Assembly: GCA_023614405.1 (NCBI GenBank)
Contig: CM042697.1
Coordinates: 471,554,792-471,618,791, forward strand
Length of the DNA stretch: 64,000 nt
Reading direction: 5' to 3'
Source of the DNA: Avena insularis
Lineage: Eukaryota; Streptophyta; Magnoliopsida; Poales; Poaceae
Made by a program: the position numbers and the translations under genes. This document shows, piece after piece, positions 59,113 through 64,000 of the stretch. The notes beneath the pieces were generated by a model that searched no databases, was not told the origin of the DNA, and saw nothing but the letters and a program-made list of their open reading frames with translations. How positions within the stretch are numbered: position 1 is the stretch's first letter; each line of letters begins with the position of its first letter.

Positions 59113-60465
59113 GTTGATACAGCTGTGAACTGAAATAAAGTTACCTCGCATGGTATAGGGAACAAGCTGTTGAGACCGGGAGACTTTGTAATTGTTGTTA
59201 TTCACCATTGCTAGTGTAGCTAGAGAGAGTGATGAGATTGTAAATAATTAAATGAGCAGACTAAGATAGTGGACATCTAAATCATGTGTGTAAGAATATC
59301 CTTCCGATATAGATAGTGAAATGATGACTAAAATCTTCGTTTTATTTTTTATATCCGTAGGAATATTCATCAAAATGTGGCAGCACATAGATACTGAACT
59401 GAACAATTAAAATGTTTGGGACACATAGACATTACGCACACAATGAAGTGAAAAAATAGTTAATACCTTAGATAATGAACTTACAATTAAACAGTTTCTT
59501 AGATCATTGATTACTACCCAACAAGGTTATCTTTTAGATCCCGATGCAGATTAAACCATCAGCTAACACATTATTTTAAGGAACTGTACCTTATTATAGA
59601 TCTGATGGAAATAAGCCATTTTAAGGGGCACGCGATGCATTCTCTGTCCATCAAGAGAGGTCCAGTGGAAACAAGACACAATGAAATTCCATGGAAACAA
59701 CTTCATTTTTTGTTTTTTAATTCTAAAATATTATGGTGTATTAGAAAAGCGTTGTTATATAAATAAGTGAAATTTAAAGTGCAAACTCGTTATTGTTTGG
59801 GAGACAAGAAACAAAAAAAATCATGCACAAGTTATGCGAGATGAATTTGATTTTGAATAATTGCATATTTATAGAATATCCCCTCCCGGAATAAATTTTG
59901 TTAAGAATTTATAAAAATATTTGAAATATAGACTTGTGTGTCACCACTGTGTTCATTGGATATTTTCTTCTGTCCACAACGAGAGAAGGCCAACAGAATG
60001 ATATTGTGCAAGCTAGCTTTACAAGGTTCTCACTCATCCTATCTGCTTCCCTTTCCTAATTAGTGGGCCCGTGAAACCCACAATACTATTTTGTTTGGAT
60101 TTGTGGGTGCCACATAGGTATTCTTTTGGTGACCTGTGCAGCATGCATGGAGAGACAATCTTCTATTCTACTAAAGCGGGAGTGAGACTAACTTTGTTCG
60201 GTTCTCATTCTTTGCAGCACCAATATCTGTCTCCCGTGTATCTGTCGTTATTTCTCTAAATTACAACTTAACAAACTCCATAAAACTATATCTATAGGTC
60301 TGAAAAAACAGTTTGAGTTCCGATTCTTCCCAGCACCATTATATGTCGCCCATGTACGCTGTTATTGCTGTAAATTAACTTCTAGGAAAATCTTTGAGTT
60401 ACTACAAGTCATAGTCTTTAAAACTTGATTCAGCGGCCAAGTACAATAGCGAGTCTATTTTAAGT
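59113..60465. other. AT-rich intergenic sequence, nothing recognised
   Basis: No open frame above about 60 codons, no element ends and no repeats were identified. Confidence 0.5.
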
Positions 60466-60480
60466 TAAGTGTTCATAATA

Positions 60481-60565
60481 CTTTTTTTTTTCGAAAAGGG
60501 GAGTAAAACCCCGGCCTCTGCATCAGTCGATGCACACAGCCTTTTATTACGAGATTAACATCCAA
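60481..60565 (-). mobile_element. 5'-truncated LINE insertion, 85 bp, 15-bp TSD
   Basis: On the minus strand the piece ends gatgcagaggccggggtttt...ccccttttcg plus a poly(A) tail, the 3' end of grass L1-type LINEs. An identical 15-bp sequence, aagtgttcataatac, flanks it at 60466-60480 and 60566-60580, as made by target-primed reverse transcription. The perfect duplication suggests a fairly recent insertion. Confidence 0.85.
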
Positions 60566-60580
60566 AAGTGTTCATAATAC

Positions 60581-61061
60581 TGGGCTCAAATTATAGAAAT
60601 GACGGTTGCTCTCCTCCGAGGGAATGGTGCCTTTAGCTAGGTTCCTTTTTATTGGGCATGTTGTGATGTCTAGTTTGCCAACTAACAAGCCCCGGGGCTC
60701 AATGCAACTACATGCCTTTTAAATTCCCCCACAATCTGCAAATCATCATGTCGACATGATATTGATTGAAGGTGTTTGGGGTACACTCCTTTCTCATGCA
60801 TCATTGCCTATGTGTGCATAGCTCAATCCATTGATGATTTGATGAACCGATCATTGATAAAGTATAAAGTATGACTCCTTCTAATCATGATTAAGCTTCT
60901 TAGTTTGATACACCAGACTATAGTTATTCATGATAGTCATGTACAACATGCATAATATAACCTATGCTTACATTTTTTTCAGCAGTGCCACCTAGGATTT
61001 TTGTAGCATGGAGTACAAGAGTGGTGACGGGGTGGCATTTTTTTGATAAAGGAAATTTATG
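60581..61061. other. Intergenic, nothing recognised
   Basis: No gene, repeat or element end identified between the two LINE pieces. Confidence 0.5.
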
Positions 61062-61070
61062 ATACCAATA

Positions 61071-61242
61071 TTTTTTTTCCGAAAAGGGGAATAAAACTCT
61101 GGCCTCTGCATCGGTTGATGCATACAGCATTTATAAAACATCATTCAACATTCATCATTCTATAACAATTACAATTCATGGGTCGCTTAAAGTTGATACA
61201 TGGATCAACCAACGAAACAAAAGCAGAAAAAAGGCATTATCT
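61071..61242 (-). mobile_element. Second 5'-truncated LINE insertion, 172 bp
   Basis: The same LINE 3' end (gatgcagaggccagag...ccccttttcgg plus poly(A)) is flanked by ataccaata at 61062-61070 and 61243-61251. It is more diverged from the family consensus than the first copy. No ORF2 part remains. Confidence 0.75.
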
Positions 61243-61251
61243 ATACCAATA

Positions 61252-61582
61252 TGATACCAACACAGCCACACACTGCAACAACAAAATGTCTAGAGCTAGT
61301 TTAAACACCAATGATCAATGCACACAACCAAAATTGAAAAACAAAGAATGAAAGAGAAAAATAAAAAAGACGTCAGAACGATAAGAGGCTCGCAGGAGCA
61401 TGAACAAACCACTATGATTGGCGACACCTAGACTCTAAGAAAGGTTCTCTAAAGATACAGCTTCCAGAAAGGTAATAGTGCACAAGCGCGCTATCGTCAT
61501 CTAGTCTTACCACTATAATCAGATCGTGATTTTTTCACCTCGGAGAGGTCAAATCTTAATACAATGCCTTAAACAAGGAAAC
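61252..61582. other. Intergenic, nothing recognised
   Basis: A-rich sequence without supported features up to the Copia LTR. Confidence 0.5.
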
Positions 61583-61713
61583 TGTCAGGGTAATAGACTT
61601 GTTGTATTACTAGAGGGCCAAAGGCCACAATATATAGTACATGTACATGGCAAATATATAGGAAACCCCCTAACACACGGGGAAACTACAATATACAAAT
61701 ATATACTCTAACA
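61583..61713 (-). repeat. 3' LTR (131 bp) of a minus-strand Copia element
   Basis: On the minus strand it runs from TGTTAGAGTATA to TACCCTGACA, directly preceded by a polypurine tract (tgaagggggg, 61714-61726). Its short length contrasts with the 1.65-kb LTRs of the other Copia elements. The partner LTR lies outside the window. Confidence 0.8.
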
Positions 61714-61727
61714 CCCCCCCTTCAAAC

Positions 61728-64000
61728 TCATGGTGGATCCACAACACTGAGTTTGGAGAGTAAGAAGTCATGTTGCGCTCGAGTTTGTGCCTTTATAAAG
61801 AAATCCGTCAACTGCAAATCTGAAGGCACATAATGAAGCGCAACAACCTGATCCTGCACCTGAGCACATGTATAAAAAGCATCAACACCAATATGCTTGG
61901 TCAGCTCATGCTTGACCGGATCACATGCAATACTGATAGCACATGTACTGTCAGACAAGAGTGGAGTGGGTGTCATAACAGAGACCCCAAAATCTGCAAG
62001 CAACCACCGTAACCAGGTCACCTCAGCAATCAACAAAGCCATAGCCCGCAGCTCAGCCTCAACACTCGAACGGGAAACCACTACCTGTTTCTTCGTCTTC
62101 CAAGCAACAAGCGAACCACCAAGAAACACACGATGGCGAGAAAGTGAACGACGATCCGTAGGATCACTCGCCCACGTATCATCCGAGTAGCACTGGAGCT
62201 GGAGAGAGCTGGAACTAGGAAAGAAAAGGCGATGAGTGATCGTGCCACGAAGATAACGAAGGACACGGAGGAGATGACTGTAGTGAACGGTGGTAGGAGC
62301 GAAGACAAACTGACTCAGAATATGAACAGAATAAGAGATATCAGGACGAGTGACAGCAAGATAAATAAGACTCCCAACAAGATGGCGATAACGCGTGGGA
62401 TCAGGAAGAGGATCACCATCAGTAGGACGAAGCTTAACATTAAGCTCCATAGGAGTCTCAACAGTGCGCTCATCCCCAAGAGCAACACGAGCAAGAAGAT
62501 CCTGAATATACTTTTCCTGAGAGATAGAAAAGCCATCAGAAGTGGAGGAGACCTCAATCCCAAGAAAATAGCAAAGAGGACCAAGATCAGTCATAAGAAA
62601 CTGATCACGAAGAAGAGCCTTGACAAAGGCAATATACTCAGGATCATCACCAGTAATGATCATATCATCAACATAGAGAAGAACAAGAGTGCGTCCACAA
62701 GGAGAAGTGTGAACAAATAGCGTTGGATCATGAAAACTAGGAGAGAAACCAACAACAGTCACCACATAGGCAAAGCGCTCAAACCAGGCACGAGGGGCCT
62801 GTTTTAGGCCATAAAGGGAACGTCGAACACGACAAACCATCCCATCGGGAACAGAATACCCAGGAGGAGGCTGCATGTAAACCTCCTCACTCAACTCGCC
62901 ATTAAGAAAAGCGTTCTGAACATCAAGCTGGGACACATACCAACGTCGAACAGAAGCAACAGCAAGAAGAGTACACACAGTGGTCATATGAGCCACAGGG
63001 GCAAAAGTCTCATCATAGTCACGGTCGTGCTCCTGCTGAAAGCCACGAACCACAAGACGCACTTTATAGCGCTCAAGAGATCCATCAGAGCGGGTCTTAA
63101 TTTTATATACCCACTTACACGTGATAGGACGAACACCAGGAGGGGGAGAAACAAGATCCCAGGTGCCAGTGCGCTCAAGCGCAGCGATCTCCTCAGCCAT
63201 GGCAAGCTGCCATTCAGGATGACACTCGGCATCCCGATAAGAAGTCGGCTCGGAGACGACAAAGAGACCATACTGACTAGGAGAGTAACGGTCTGGAGCA
63301 CGACGCTGACGAACAGGCCATGAAGAGGGAAGCTCATCGGAGGAGGACGACTCATCAGAAGAAGAGGAAGAAGGAACAACAGAGGAAGGGTTCGAAGCCG
63401 GAGAACGAGGTGGAGAAGAAACTAGGGGAGAATGAGGAGAACTAGGGGAACTAGACGAAGGAGAGGATGGAGCCGAAATCGAAGGGGGTGCATAAGAAGT
63501 AAGAGGTGGAGAAGAAGGGACAGCAGGAGGTGCATCAGGAAAAAGAAGAAAAGAGATATCATCCACCGGGTAAGTACTAGAGGTGGGGCGAGGATAGAAG
63601 GGACGCGTCTCATCAAATGTGACATCACGAGAGATGCGCATCCGACGACCAACGGGGTCCCAACAGCGATAGCCCTTATGTTCATCACTGTATCCGAGAA
63701 AAACACACTCAACAGATTGAGCGGTCAGTTTGGTGCGTTCGCGAGGAGGTAGAAGGACATAGCAAACGCAACCAAATAAACAAAGAGTCGAATAGTCTGG
63801 AGAGCTACCAGAGAGACGCTCGAGAGGAATACCACCTTGAAGGGCAACAGAAGGCTGAATGTTAATGAGGTAAGTCGACGTAGCGACAGCCTAAGCCCAG
63901 AAATGCGGCAGAAGAGAGGAAGCAATCATCATAGCACGGGTAGTTTCAAGAATATGACGATGCTTACGCTCGGCGACACCATTTTGAGCATGGGCGCCGG
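61728..64000 (-). CDS. Copia pol, 3' part: integrase end, reverse transcriptase, RNase H (partial)
   Basis: One minus-strand frame is open from the window edge to the stop at 61728 apart from a single TAG (63891-63893). It begins inside the integrase ([20 protein letters not shown]), passes [14 protein letters not shown], a Ser/Pro-rich linker, then RVT_2: [41 protein letters not shown] with the first catalytic Asp, [14 protein letters not shown], and YVDDM with the other two. RNase H follows ([28 protein letters not shown]). The TAG falls where the family usually has Glu (HFWAEAV). With one stop in about 755 codons this is the least damaged retroelement gene in the window. The gag, protease and 5' LTR lie beyond the edge. 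Confidence 0.9.

Noticed and set aside
62232..63752. Plus-strand Lys/Arg-rich frames
   Set aside because: Antisense shadows of the Copia pol gene.

Overview
The window is nuclear DNA of a grass, most likely from the Pooideae (the wheat, barley, oat and ryegrass group). The evidence is plant splice signals (GTAAGT...GCAG), BARE/Angela-like Copia LTRs, CACTA elements whose second gene carries a Ulp1-type protease domain, Stowaway MITEs and L1-type LINE 3' ends. No feature fixes the genus. About nine tenths is transposon sequence at various stages of decay. One host gene looks intact: a 10-exon protein kinase on the minus strand.

Layout. 1-8747: 3' part of an old CACTA element (transposase C-terminus, second gene, an array of five hairpin repeats, a small RNase H1-N-like ORF, 3' TIR). 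8897-9613: N-terminal fragment of another CACTA transposase. 9743-10288: unrecognised 181-codon ORF with one stop. 11226-16710: a second CACTA element with perfect subterminal hairpins, a TATA box and a seven-exon second gene, but no transposase gene and no visible left TIR. 18450-26507: eIF2-alpha-kinase-like gene (607 aa, minus), with a dead Mutator-type fragment in intron 4. 27677-28200: GRF zinc-finger pseudogene. 28335-41742: minus-strand Mutator-like transposase pseudogene split by a solo-LTR-like element (29088-31399) and by a Copia-type LTR (about 31820-41663) that itself carries a full-length Copia element (32008-40268, TSD TGAGT). 41847-43022: Gypsy-like LTR. 43301-54640: degraded Copia LTR that appears to hold a Helitron (about 44299-54621), which holds a full-length Copia element (45209-53734, TSD ATAAA). 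54640-61582: GC-rich unassigned sequence, a Stowaway MITE, a short CACTA (56120-56810, TSD CTG), a long-TIR foldback MITE and two 5'-truncated LINE insertions. 61583-64000: 3' part of a Copia element with a 131-bp LTR and a nearly open pol gene, leaving the window.

How the parts relate. Target-site duplications and reading frames that resume on the far side give a nesting order at two loci, about 28-42 kb and 43-55 kb. Most premature stops in the DNA-transposon genes can be explained as single C-to-T changes in CAG, CAA or CGA codons (or the opposite-strand equivalent in TGG), as expected of methylated, silenced elements; the kinase exons have none. The most unusual structure is the five-unit hairpin array at 6878-7860, where both arms of the stem have changed together so that pairing is kept.
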